Source: Angiostrongylus vasorum
Lineage: Eukaryota > Nematoda > Chromadorea > Rhabditida > Metastrongylidae
DNA: 64,000 nt
Reading direction: 5' to 3'
Assembly (NCBI GenBank): GCA_018806985.1
Contig: JADANN010000098.1
Coordinates: 930,001 to 994,000 of the forward strand
Positions 46,905 to 58,016 of this stretch are shown here, one piece after another. Each line of letters opens with the position of its first letter. Within the stretch, counting starts at the first letter, position 1. The notes beneath the pieces were generated by a model that was not told where the DNA came from, did not search any database, and saw only the letters and a program-made list of their open reading frames with translations. A program made the translations under genes and the position numbers.

Positions 46905-49900
46905 TTAACATTCTTCCATTGGTATCATGACCGTCTTTTTTCCCGTTCTCGACAAAATTTTCATATTTCGATTTCCAGGACTGCTATTTCTCGGCAGTGG
47001 GCCTTTTCTGGGCCTGAGCTTACTATTTTGTGAAATAAGAAGAGGTGTAGTCTCTGATTTCCCTGTTTCAGGCGTATCCACTGAAACTTTCCGAGTTTTT
47101 TCGATTGGTGACGTTTCGATAGTGGTTTCAAGTGATTTAATGTCTCCATTGACCACTGTCTGATTATCAGACGAAGGTTCCTCGATGACGTTTTCTGGTT
47201 GGTTCCATATGTCCATTTCCACTTGTAGGAACATTACATCATCCTGGAAATGTAATACTCGTAAGTATTCCAATTATGCATACGTTTTCTTGTGATCAAA
47301 CTCACTACTCGCTTTAATATCAGATTTGACTCGGTCAGATAAAACTCTATCGATCTTTGCTTCTTTGTTTGATATGACCATTCGATTTTCGGACTGTTCA
47401 CTTTTTTACATCTGCATAGTGTGTTTTGTGGAGCCGTAAGAGTCTGTTGTCAAGTAAATGTATCTCCTCAGATCCAACTAACTCATAGGACTAACTATAA
47501 TGTTTCATGTTCATATGTTATAAACACATTGCTCATGCTTAGGGAATTGTTTAAAAAGCCATGTTTTCAAAGAAAAAAGAAAACTAAAACTATACGTAGT
47601 TAGTAAATCTTTCTTAGAATACTCCATGTGTAACAAATACACGCAGATTTCGAGTACAGATCTCTGTGTATTTCTAATGGAGACCTTTAGAACTCACTCT
47701 GATGAAGTTTTCCATGACGTCGAGTCTACAGAATATCTGAGCTCCAAATGAGCCGTTTTTCTCTGTTAACGGTCTTTCAAGAAATTCGGTATTTTCTGTG
47801 ATTTTTCTTGTACCGATGAGATAAGAGATGTCGCATCGTTTTTTCTAATCAGGATTCTGTAGCAAGATAGATTTGAAACTGTCTAATGCCTTAGTTTTGG
47901 GATTTGTTGCTGGAAAGTTGTGTAGAGCTTGACAATGCTAATCAGGATCTGTTGGTCACTTTGTTCCCGTCCGCAACCTTACGATTTCATGGAATACAAG
48001 ATAATTGCGCTGAAATTTGCATAGGCTTTTGAATCTGGGTTTTTTTTTCTTGTCTGGTTTTCCACTCTGAATGGTGCCGTTCTCAGCACACTTGCGACGC
48101 CATGGGTGATATAAATATCATACATAGGGGAGAGATACAAAGGATTATATATGTCATATATCCTTTATATTTCTTCTACTCCTTTCTTTCTCCCATAAAG
48201 TTTTGTTGTGGTACTTTTTTGTGCTAAGTAACTTCCTTAAAACCAACATACCTAATTTAGCAGGGAAAAAACTACTTTCTACGCATCGCAGTTTGCAATA
48301 AATAAATTTTGGGAGGAGTATCATCTCCTCCACGAATCCATTGGTAATTTGTTACTTATTCTATTGCTAATATGGAGAAGGAGATTACGGAGATTCGTCT
48401 GCTGTACCTGCACATTGAAATTCGGCTCTCGAGTCCGTAACCCTCGGCACGGTGAGTTTGAACTATTGAGGAGACGTATAAAAATCTAACTGTGTTCATC
48501 ATGTGCATTCGATTCATTTCCTCGCTTCCATAATCCACGAAGGTCTCCTTGTGGATCAGCCTACTACTTGAAGATGTTGTCTTCTTTATGAATGTCGTTG
48601 AATGCTGATCCAGTCGATTATCTCTCTAGTTCTGAGATAGCTATGTAAGAGTGTTCCCCACTTGGATTACAGTGAGTAAAGCTTTCTAAAGCTTTCTGAG
48701 ACATGTTTGGTACTAATCTCCCGATCCCGCATGGATGAGAGGTTTGGAGAGCCCGGTGAGAGGTTAAACCACCACCGTACTCGTGATAGTCGCCATCACT
48801 ACCATTGCGCTAGACGCGCTCCTCTTTGGAAACATTAAATGTTCTTAATTCGTATTCTCACAACATCTTTTTTGGTGCTGTACAAATTGTGATTAAAAAA
48901 TTCTTTTGAAATTCACATTTTTTACAGTCTACATTTCTTACATTCAAGTTAGGATTTTTACTATCAATAATCTTTGTATTTTTTTACTTTTCATGGCTAA
49001 TGGAGCAGTCGGACCAGAAATTGTTTCTGCAATTGTCCCATTATCTACTCATGACTTGTTCTGGTACGTACTGAATAGTACGCTATCTTGTCGCTCAAGT
49101 TCGCAGTTTTGCTTGTTGGTAGCCTTGGGCTTTTAATCATTTGGCGAATAAGGCAGAGTGAAAGTATGTAAGAAATGCTACAGTAACGATGGGCTTGTTG
49201 CATCATCCTCGAGTGATCGGTCGACTTTTTTATCTCTATTTTCGCGTCGATAGGAATGATTTATCAAGAGAATCACTGTCGACGTAAAAGTCACTAAGAT
49301 CCACATGTGTTAGCGACTGCCTGTTATCCTGAATCCGCCCTAGGAAGACTATGTCAGAACTTCAACAAACCACAAATAGCTCAATCAGCAATGAAGCAGC
49401 CTCGACACCCAGCGTATTGGACTATCCCCTCTACGACATCATCATGTGAACCATTTGCGCTGTACCTATAATTCCAGAAGGGTCTCTTTGGATGCCGATC
49501 TCCACATATCGCATAAATTTCCATTTCATCACATACACGCGACAAAAAAGTAGGAAAGTTGACATATGCGAATTAAATGACGGGCCCTTGTCATATGTGG
49601 GGAAAGATCCCGCCACGAAATAACGGTGGCGTACTTGTTGTCGTGCACGCGTCCATTGCCCACTCGTGAACTCATATGCGATCCCTCTCCTTCGTTTGGT
49701 TATCTTCCGTCTTCAAACCACGCGGCATAAGAGAAGGTTACTACTATCAATTACTACTCATCGATCGGTCCCGTACAAGAAGATGAGAATAGATTACATG
49801 CATCGTTATTAAATATCTCGCGACGAGCTGATATGAAATTGGTAACATGTATTTTCGATGTTCGATAGTTGAGGTTTCAATGACCGTTCCATAGCACCAC

Positions 49901-52843
49901 TGAAAAGTCATCAACGCACAAGCCAAACATCAGTCTGTTAAATGCACTTGTCGTTTTCCTTTTTTTATGTTGTCTAGAGAGTTTTATAGCAATTACTGAA
50001 AGTTCTGTGGTCATTACTGGAAGTTCTGCCTTACCAACAAACACTCTACGTCGTCAATTAATTCGAAGCCAATTGTATGGTGATTTATGGGCAACGCAAG
50101 CTTCCACGATTTGTCCTAACTTTGGTGACGAAGTTGCATGAGTTCGGGGACAATATAGCTGATCTCTTTCAAGAGATGTGGAGGTCATGACGGTAAAACG
50201 TGTAGAGCACTTTGTTTTCGGGTAAAAGATCACTTAGATGGAATAATTAAGGTACTACGAAGTACTCTACCTATGTACAGGATACAGAACCACAACGATG
50301 ACGATTCTGAAGTTGCTGTCACGTTCTTCGTACTGGGGGCAAACACATCAACTCGAAAACTCTTGTGGTATTTTGGATAAATTTCAAAGGTCCAAAAATG
50401 ATTGGAAAAAAAGAATGCATTACTATTACACACCACTTCATATTTCAAATTATTTTTTGCAATGTCAGTAAGTCACACTTTTCATTCTATATGAGCAGTG
50501 ATTTCACTGCTTAGAAAACAAAAACAGTGAGTGCTTCTCAACAGATTGTGGTTTGGCCTTTGGGATGTTTTTTTCAATAGGGCTGTAGAATATATATCGA
50601 ACAACGATGCGTTCACCGAAGCTTTAGGCTTATCAAGGATACCTTTCAAAACCGACTATCGTTTAAGCTTGGCATGAATAATAGGTATCTTTTAAAAACC
50701 CTGGAAAAGTAAGCCGAATAAACTTCCATATCAACCCCATGTAAGCTGAAAACTTTGAAAACGACGTTGATTATTCTTCAGAGATAGTTGGTAAGGTTAA
50801 AACAACTTGTTTAATAATGGTAGATGTTAGTTGAAATCTGTTTTTTCGAATGAGATTAAGAAAATTCGATCTTTCGAGATGAGGGTAGGAACCGTCTTAT
50901 TGGATTCCTATGCACAGCACGTCTCGCCCATAGAAAGTCATTTTTCCAAATGAATGATAGTTGTTGAGGAACCGCTGGAGTAAATTAACAGCACACAAAT
51001 CCTCACTAACAGAAGATAGTTTCTGCTTGACAACTGCAGTACTATCGTTCTGTATCGGGTCCGGTCAACGCCCTCGTGCCAAGAATTGGCTTCGCGTGAA
51101 AAGATCCTAGAACAGATTTCCACTAAACCTCGGCATAAATTATCCGTACCTTCTGCGATTATAAAACTAACACGAGGATGGCGGAAAGGTTTTACTTGGG
51201 TAAAATTTCGATAAGGGCGCGTGTAGCGCAGTGGTCAGAGGCGTCCTGCAATACGCATGAGATCGATCCCTGCGCCTCAGGATCACCAAGCCCTCCATCT
51301 CTTCGGTGTCGGCAAATTGGTATCAGATTTGTCTGAGAACATAGCAACAGTGACTCGATACTTCTTTTTTATGCTTCTGTTAGGCAAGCACGAGGTGTTA
51401 TTTTATTTCTTTATTTACGTACAAGCTGACGTTTCGGCGGATTTCGCCTTCCTCAGAGCCTGGAACGGTCAAGTTGACTGCGATCTACACGGTCAAACGC
51501 CTCCATAACCAAACAGAGAAAATGGTGAGCCAAAATTTGAATCACATTGAACACAGAGCCTTTGCACACTCACCGCTTTCTATGAGTCTTCCGCTAAATA
51601 TTTCACGTGGAGACCAACCGCACAGAGTTCGCATGGAATCGTAATGTACCCATCTCATCAGAATAACAGGCTTATATACTGCCCAATATCACGCGTGATA
51701 ACGAGGCATTCCTCCCTGCGGTTCATTTTCGGATTCTTGGAATTGGTCCTGAACGCCTCGAGAGTTGTGCGCGCTTGTGTTCGCGATTCCCGTGCGAGGA
51801 TCGTGACCTGTACTTCAAAGTCCTCCGCGTTATGTCTCTGGGTCCTATGCGTGCCTAGTGGGGTATTTGGTTTACGTTTACCGACTAGGTGTTCTTTTTA
51901 TGCCGACACAGAGTGGTCTGCCCGTTTCGCCAATGTATTCGTCTCTGGAGTTTAATAGGTTTAACGTTTTCTCTGTTTGGTTATGGAGGTGTTTAGCCGA
52001 ATAGATTGCTGTCAACTTGACCTTTCCAGGCTCTGAGGAAGGCGAAATCCGCCGAGACGTCAGCTCGTTCGTGAATAAAGAATAAAAATAACACCTCGTG
52101 TTTACTAAACAAGAATACGAAGAATTACTTGATCACACCGAGGTTAATAGAAAGTCGGACGTGGGATTCACTAAGCATCGTTTGGAGGTGATTGAATGCA
52201 TATCTGGTCATTGTAACAATGACTCGCGGTGGCCTACCGATGTATCGAGGCAGTGCTGCTATCCTCCCAGACAACTCTGGTACCAATTTGGCGACTCCGG
52301 AGTGATGGAAGGCTTGTGGGCCATGGGCGTGGGAATCGATTCCACGTGTGTGTTGCAGTGCACCTCCGACCACTGCGCCACACGCGTCCTTTATCACTCT
52401 ATTACAGCTATATTATAACAAGGAAGGAAGAAGTTAGATCTCTGCAGACTGCAAAATTCCGCACCAAACAAGCAAGAAAAAAATAATCTAGAAGCAATTT
52501 GAAATTCGAGCAATAAATTTAGCGCGATATTTTGCTCCACTTTAACTAGGTGTCACTGCGTTTAGGGAAGATGTTGTGGGATCATCTCCGCATCTGGTAA
52601 GATAGATAGCCTTCGCAAAACTTCCGTGGTTTTTTTTGTGTTTAACTCACCTTTTTCAGTAATTCTCCATGATAGCTAACCATGACTTTGATTTCCGTAT
52701 GCCATTTGGTTTGAAAATCCTGAAAATAGAAAGCATTTGTTTAAATTAGGATAAAATGAAGTCCAAGGAAAACCTGATTGCTTCCTTCATTAAAGGATCT
52801 TGATAACCTATTGTATACTTTTTTACACCACCAGTCTTCACAT
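46905..52843 (-). CDS. Five-exon gene of unknown function, 3' part
   Basis: Exons in transcription order: 52843-52774 (phase 2 to 0), 52719-52651 (0 to 0), 47762-47698 (0 to 2), 47411-47309 (2 to 0), 47243-46905 (0, stop TAG). All have GT/AG borders, and all four junctions match in phase, which random ORFs rarely do. The chain reads CEDWWCKKVYNRLSR, KWHTEIKVMVSYHGELLKK, AHLELRYSVDSTSW, QRSIEFYLTESNLILKR, FLQVEMDIWNQPEN. It looks like alternating hydrophobic strands, that is, a beta-rich domain. The last 85 residues are polar, rich in S/T/E and ending in a basic PRKGPLPRN stretch. I do not recognise the family. Its 5' end is open; exons at 55704-55820 and 58017-58187 may belong to it. The 4.9 kb intron 2 contains unassigned sequence and a SINE relic. 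Confidence 0.55.
47763..51215. other. No supported gene; large intron of the minus-strand unknown gene
   Basis: A minus-strand ORF at 50230-50448 ends in a donor-like site (TACATAG|GTAGAG), but its phase fits neither neighbouring exon. A second-family SINE lies at 48735-48832. The rest is unassigned. Confidence 0.4.
48735..48832 (-). repeat. tRNA-derived SINE, family 2, minus copy
   Basis: In minus orientation: TAGCGCAATGGTAGTGATGG (A-box region), then about 30 nt later a GGTGGTTTAACCTCT B-box-like element. Related copies lie at 53030-53126, 55985-56072 and 63812-63893. Confidence 0.5.
51216..51361 (+). repeat. tRNA-derived SINE, family 1, cut off by a foldback/PLE element
   Basis: Head GCGCGTGTAGCGCAGTGGTC and GAGATCGATCCCTGCG, body AGATTTGTCTGAGAACATAG, stopping at GACTCGATAC. 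The next base begins the 51362-52157 element. The SINE's missing tail is not found on the far side. Confidence 0.75.
51362..52157. mobile_element. Penelope-like element fragment flanked by inverted hammerhead-like ends
   Basis: Outer arms (51380-51460 and 52029-52115) are inverted copies: GCAAGCACGAGGTGTTATTT / AATAACACCTCGTGTTTACT, and GCTGACGTTTCGGCGGATTT / its inverse. Between them, read on the minus strand (about 51955 to 51640), are GIY-YIG-type endonuclease landmarks: EYIGETGRPLCVGIK, a +1 frameshift, then HLVGKRKPNTPLGTHRTQRH, FEVQVTILARESRTQA, KNPKMNRREECLVITRDIG. This is the C-terminal end of Penelope-like retroelement proteins as I know them. No reverse transcriptase domain remains. 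The right end finishes with the family motif CCGAGGTTAATAGAAAGTCGG (52137-52157). Confidence 0.6.
51425..51460 (-). ncRNA. Hammerhead-ribozyme-like motif (intact core)
   Basis: Minus strand: GGCT, CTGAGGA, A, GGCG-AAATC-CGCC, GAAA, CGTC, AGCT. It fits helix I (GGCU/AGCU), the CUGANGA core, helix II (4 bp), GAAA, a 2-bp helix III (AC/GU) and the UC cleavage position. One extra A sits between CUGAGGA and helix II. Self-cleavage is not shown by sequence alone. Confidence 0.45.
52170..52399 (-). repeat. tRNA-derived SINE, family 1, minus copy
   Basis: Tail-to-head on the plus strand: GAATGCATATCTGGTCATTG, GGTGGCCTACCGATGTATCG, GGAATCGATTCCACGTG, ACCACTGCGCCACACGCGTC. Confidence 0.8.
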
Positions 52844-53029
52844 CTATTGTGCGTGTCCTAGAACTTGCTCTATTCGATTCGTTTCCTCTCTTCCGTCCAC
52901 TGAAATCTTTGAAGTTTTCGCGTGAGGGATTGGCTGCTCCTTCAGGATTCTCGCTTTCTGTATGGTTGTTGTTGGATGCCCGCCAAGTCGGTCCTTCCTA
53001 GGCTCTTGGGATAGCCAGGCTAGAATGTT

Positions 53030-53126
53030 CCTTCCTAGAGCGATTAGAGGGTTGTTGAGCATGTGGCGAGGTCGAACCAATATCGTGTTCGTGGTGGACG
53101 GCATCACTACCATTGCGCTATCCTCT
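53030..53126 (-). repeat. tRNA-derived SINE, family 2, minus copy
   Basis: Minus strand: GATAGCGCAATGGTAGTGAT (A box), ATATTGGTTCGACCTCGCCA (B box GGTTCGACCTC). The best B box of this family. Confidence 0.6.
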
Positions 53127-53139
53127 GTTTTGGTAGCCT

Positions 53140-55300
53140 ACTATGCTGAAAGTCACTATCTCTTTGTCATGGGAATGTTAATGCCATTTATGCGGTCAGA
53201 TCACTAATCTGTAATTCTCTGTACTCTTCACTAAAGAAGTAGCAAGAAGATTTTTAGGTATTGAAAAAAAATCAAGTGAAATATTACAGCACGTCGTTCT
53301 TATCTGAGCCTCTTCCAAACGTTTCATGCCATACTAGGAGAAAGTGAGCCAGATTGTGGACTAAGGATTTACTGTGTATATTGAGAAATTTGATATCACG
53401 GTTCACTACGTTAAAAAAGCGCTTCAGTAAAAGCATCACTGAATACTAAGAAAGTCACGTTGTATCCTTCCTTACCAAACCTCACCAAAAAAATTAAATT
53501 CTACACGACAAAGCGAACTAACTGACGAAACGACTCCGGTTGCAGACATCCATGTTACAATTTTAAATTAGCTCTAGTATTGAATGTAGACCTGTAGAGA
53601 CATTTCCAAACTTCCGATCCTAAGTGTTCTATTATTCATAGAGAACTCTGCCAACTTATCAACTCTGGAGAGAACGATCTATTGGGCAGACTAGGGTTAG
53701 GATCGTATGAGCCTCCGTCTACCTAGTAATAGTTGTATTACTCATACGTTACCAAAACGTAGCGGATAGGTAAAGTATTCTGATTAACACGTGGAGAGCG
53801 ACGTGAGGTGATTTCCGATCACACGGTTCTGGAAAATCGCATTCCCTTTCCACTTTAAAGCAGTATATCCCACTCAAATGAATATTACTGGTTGCAATAA
53901 AAAGTGTTGAAATCTACAATACTTTGCCTACAGTTTGGAAATAACCCGCTTTAGGCCCTAAGTGTTACTATAAATAAGATGAAGTTATTGTATGGAAATG
54001 CCACATTGGAGCCTGTCATATGCTTTATTACACGTTTCCTGTACCATTTATACTATTAGTAATCAATAATCACAGCGCATCTTAAGCGAGCGCCTGTCGA
54101 GGCCTCAGCATTTACTCCCTGTCTGGGTAGACCTTGGCGGAACATCGCAATTGAACAGAAAGAAGCTTTACCTCTCTCTCTCTCTTTCCCTTTTTTTCCT
54201 CTCCCTCTCCCCCCCCCCTCTCTCTCTCTCTTTCTCACCCTGTGTACGATAGGACAATAAGTCATTGGTTCGTAATGTACATAAGAAGCATTTAAAAACG
54301 AAGGCATTTAGAGTGACATATGTGGGTGAATGATTCGTACGATGAAAGAGTCTGGGCAACGTGAAAAATGTCTAAGTTGCTTTATGCGGGGGCTGGAAGT
54401 TTACTTCTGATACATTCTCATGGCTAGTGATTATCTGAGAAATCGAATCCACTTGATATTCAGATGACTCATCTTCATGACTCGTGCGTTTCTAAGTAAG
54501 AATTCAAGTGACCACGTAAAAACCTAATTTGAGAGACAAATGCTAAAGTACTATTTCCTAGATGGTTGGGAAAAACCTTTTTTCCAACTGGAGTTCGCAC
54601 AAACTTTCCTCTCATTCATCTGACTTCTCGTCATATAATCTGCTCATGTGTAGTACATTTGTAAATCAGTGGACACTGATGAAGAGATATTTGTCGATCT
54701 TTGATGCATCGTGCCGCTTCTTCTGTACACCGCTTTGGAAGAGTTGTTGAAACTCTTCGAGGGTGGTTGCCACTGTTCCAAAAGTGGTTGACGTATCATT
54801 CCACTTCAAAAGTCGCTTTAATCTTGAAATATTGTGTGTGACTGGCTGGCACTTCTCAGGAAAAAACGATCATGATGTCAAAAAAAAAGTTTGGTACGAA
54901 ATTCTTCATAATGCCTCATGAAGCTTCTTTGTTTTTCTTGTTCTTTCCAAATCTATTGACTCGGTCACAGCAGTGCAACCCTAACCATCATTAGCTAAGT
55001 CGTGTTAATCAATTATTTCATTCCTAGAGAGGTGGTGTGGAGTAGACGTAGGAATAGTTCTGCTTTAGTTCACAGTCTAGGACCTATACACTCTTAAATT
55101 GACGAGTTGTGTAAAAGTGGTGTTTGTTTCGAAGATCTTATAAGCTTTTACGTAATTTACACAAAGGTCAGGGAATTTGGCTGGTAGCGCATTTAGTGAT
55201 GTTTTATGAACTATTTAGAAGCAGTCTTGTAAAGCATAAATTTGACCACTAATAAGTGGATGTCAGAGTAAAACGAAGTTTTGAGAACAGCACATAAATG
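53140..55300. other. No gene seen
   Basis: Short ORFs only. It contains a long pyrimidine tract (54171-54240). Confidence 0.4.
54171..54240. repeat. Long polypyrimidine (CT)n/C-run tract
   Basis: About 70 nt of almost pure pyrimidine with (TC)n blocks around a 10-C run. A mirror-symmetric polypurine/polypyrimidine tract of this kind can form triplex (H-DNA). Confidence 0.8.
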
Positions 55301-55317
55301 TGTATATATACCAGGAT

Positions 55318-55605
55318 AAGAGCGCGTGTGGCACAGTGGTCGGCGACACCCTGCAACATGCAGTGGGATGGATCCCCGCGCCCGTGGCTCACCAAGCCTT
55401 CCATCCCTCTGGGGTCAGCAAGTTGGTACCAGACTTGTCTGAGAGGATATCAGCACTGGCTCCATACATCGGTAGGCCACAGCGAGTCATTATAAAAGCC
55501 AGATATGCATTCAATCACCTTCAAACGGTGCTAAATGAAGTTGAATGTATGCCGCATCCCTCAGGGATTGATCAACGCCGAGTGCTTTATTCTTTGACCT
55601 TTTAT
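55318..55605 (+). repeat. tRNA-derived SINE, family 1, complete copy
   Basis: GCGCGTGTGGCACAGTGGTC (A box TGGCACAGTGG), GTGGGATGGATCCCCGCG, CCAGACTTGTCTGAGAGGAT, TACATCGGTAGGCCACAGCG, tail GATCAACGCCGAGTGCTTTA. Confidence 0.85.
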
Positions 55606-55703
55606 ATACCAGGAATGTTACGAACGAAACAAAGTACCGAACCGAATATATACATGGACTTTAAACCATATCAGTGGAGGTGACGTACGGATTACAACAG
55701 TAC

Positions 55704-55820
55704 CTGAGACGTTTTCATGAAAGAATCATTAGTGAGATTTCTTTGGTGTTTCACATGTCGCTTTCCTAACAGTTGTCTACAGGAGATGAAATGTCGACTT
55801 TCTATAGTTGCCCCCTCTCC
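55704..55820 (-). CDS. Candidate minus-strand exon
   Basis: A 117-nt open frame, phase 0 to 0, with a good donor (TCTCAG|GTACTG) and a weak acceptor (TATGTTGAG). It encodes ESRHFISCRQLLGKRHVKHQ. It could be a 5' exon of the unknown gene downstream (46905-52843), but the required phase-2 link is missing. Confidence 0.25.
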
Positions 55821-55984
55821 CTCAACATATTTGTTATCTAGATCACATCAAAGGATGAAAAATAAAGTGTTCGACGTCGAATAGTCCTTTATGAATGCCC
55901 ACTCTATTTAATCACCATAGAAGTGACTGAATACATATCTGAGCCATATAATGCCAAAATGAAGTTGCTGACATATGAGTGAGT

Positions 55985-56072
55985 GATGGTGAGGCTGTTG
56001 ACTAGTGTGAGGCAGAGGATCGTACCAATGACCATGGGCATAGCAGGATGCATTTAACCATTGTGCTAAGAA
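55985..56072 (-). repeat. tRNA-derived SINE, family 2, minus copy
   Basis: Minus strand: TTAGCACAATGGTTAAATGC (A box), GGTCATTGGTACGATCCTCT (B-box-like). Confidence 0.5.
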
Positions 56073-56554
56073 ATAGGAAAATGATATGGTATAATATAAC
56101 TCATTCTTCAACTTATTCGCAGCATCGCTAGACATATCTTTAATTCGGTTACCGCGTCGCAAAGATACATAAGATGACTCGGCTCCTTAGCTAAATGTTC
56201 CTGGGCACTCAGATGATCGTCTGAATGGTGTAAAATCACAAAACATGTCGTATGTAAGGCTGGAAACGCTATAGATATAATGGTAATACACGTCGTAAGC
56301 CACCCCATATCAAGGTTTCTGAATAGGAGGTAGTAACTGGACGTAGTGAGCAATAGAAAACAAACCCAAGTGACCGCATTCAAGTTCAGCAAATGGGCAG
56401 ACGTCAGCCTTTGGGCAGCTTAAACGGTGAAGTTCGATCTCGAAAGGAAAAGTAACCAAGAAATTCACACATTGCTCAGTTACGTAATCAACTACTTACT
56501 TACTGATTTTCATGGGAACGCTCGAAAATTTTTGTAGACTATGGTACATTGGGA

Positions 56555-56830
56555 AGGGCGCGTGTGGAGCAGTGGTCTGAGGCGCCCTGCAACACACACG
56601 TGGAATCGATCCCAGCGCCCGTGGTTCACCAGGCCTTCTATCCCCCCGGGATCGGCCAATTGATACCAGACTTGTTTGGGAAGATAGTAGCTGGATACAT
56701 CGGTAGGCCACAGCTTGTCATTGTAAGGGCCAAATATGCATCCAATCACCTCCAACGACTCTTAACGATGTCGAATTCATGGCGCTTCTCTCAGGGATTG
56801 ATCAACGTCAAGATCTTTATCCTTTTTCAG
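56555..56830 (+). repeat. tRNA-derived SINE, family 1
   Basis: GCGCGTGTGGAGCAGTGGTC, CGTGGAATCGATCCCAGCGC, CCAGACTTGTTTGGGAAGAT, TACATCGGTAGGCCACAGCT, tail GATCAACGTCAAGATCTTTA. Confidence 0.8.
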
Positions 56831-56984
56831 CTTTATTTATGGTACACTGATTTTTTGAAAACATAGGTATTCCCATCAAAATGAATTTTGAGAAGCGAAA
56901 TGTGGTGTGAAAGGTGTGATGAGAGATTGCAATGAAATAGCGTATGTAAACACACCTCATAGAACAGTAACAATTATTTTAACA

Positions 56985-57290
56985 TTTCTTATTTACTGCA
57001 TACTCTTTTTAATGGCAGGGTATATTGCGAAATATAACTTCAGCGAAGCTGAGATATTTGCAAAACTCTGGACCGCTGGTGCCTATGGTGAGGAACGAAT
57101 GCGCTATTGTCCTTTCCGGGTAGTAACGCGTTCACCACCACACCATGCGGGTCCTTCGTTTCGCCTGTCTCTCAGCTAGTTCTATCGATCTTTTGCCATC
57201 AGCAATCACCCGTCAACGGGAGTGATCTGGGGAGCCCAAATCGGCATTGAACCCAGTTAAGCTGAGGCTGCGGTTATAATCACAATTTTG
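56985..57290 (+). repeat. MITE-like family A, plus copy (tandem, first)
   Basis: TTTCTTATTTACTGCATACT, AAGCTGAGATATTTGCAAAA, CACCACCACACCATGCGGGT, CCATCAGCAATCACCCGTCA, ATCGGCATTGAACCCAGTTA, end TATAATCACAATTTTG. Confidence 0.85.
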
Positions 57291-57535
57291 ACTTATTATT
57301 TACTGCCTACTCTTTTTAGCGGCAGGGTATGCGTTGCGAAATATAACTTTAATGATGCTGAGATATTTGCAAAACTCTGGACCGCAGGTGCCTATGGTGG
57401 GGAACGAACGCGCTATTGCCCTTTCCGGGGAGTAGCGCGCTCACCACCACACCATGCGGGCCCTTCGTTCCGACTGTCTCTCAGCTAGTTCTATCGACCA
57501 GTGCCATCAGCAAGCACCCGTCAACGGGTTATTCC
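57290..57535 (+). repeat. MITE-like family A, plus copy (tandem, second, 3' truncated)
   Basis: It starts in the last bases of the previous copy (TTATTATTTACTGCCTACTC) and repeats the same landmarks up to CAAGCACCCGTCAACGGG. The two copies share a variant (GGTGCCTATGGTG/GCGAAATATAACTT) not seen in other copies, so they arose by local duplication. Confidence 0.85.
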
Positions 57536-58016
57536 TCTAGGTACATGAGCAGGTCTACGCAAATACTCATTGGATCTGTAGGACGTTTCGGATAAAAGCG
57601 TTCAGTCAAGTGAATGGGAAAGTGAAAGCGAAAATATACGGATGCCCAACTTCGCTTTCAATAACTAAACCGCAGTCTACTCAGGGATGGACCAACGCCA
57701 GTGAGTAATTTTCAATCCTTACCAAATAGCGTGTGAGCATTCTTTTGCTGGGCGGGCACACATGGAAAGTTTCATGATTTTCATGCTCCTTTAGGGAGCA
57801 AACCCCCGGGGAGTTTTGCGCGCGAAAGAAACAAATAAGCATTGCATTAATTGGACATTGGAAGTGAACAAGTCGTTAATATCTACTATTGTTTTACCAA
57901 CCTCTTTTCGCGGAACGTCGATTACACCACACTGGAATGGACAACTGATGATTATCTTTGGACATTCCTGAAAATTTACGACTTTTAAGTTTTATGACCC
58001 TTGGAGGACAGAGCAC

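Noticed and set aside
47309..47411. La-motif (LARP) domain suggested by IEFYLTESNL
   Set aside because: The residues that should follow in a La motif are not present in the next exon.
50230..50448. Minus-strand ORF with a donor-like end (WTFEIYPKYHKSFRVDVF)
   Set aside because: Its phase (ends phase 1) does not join either neighbouring exon of the minus-strand gene, and no clear acceptor was found.
56108..56392. Minus-strand ORF with several hydrophobic stretches, like a chemoreceptor exon
   Set aside because: No acceptor or donor fits its frame, there is no family motif, and a second frame in the same stretch is equally open.
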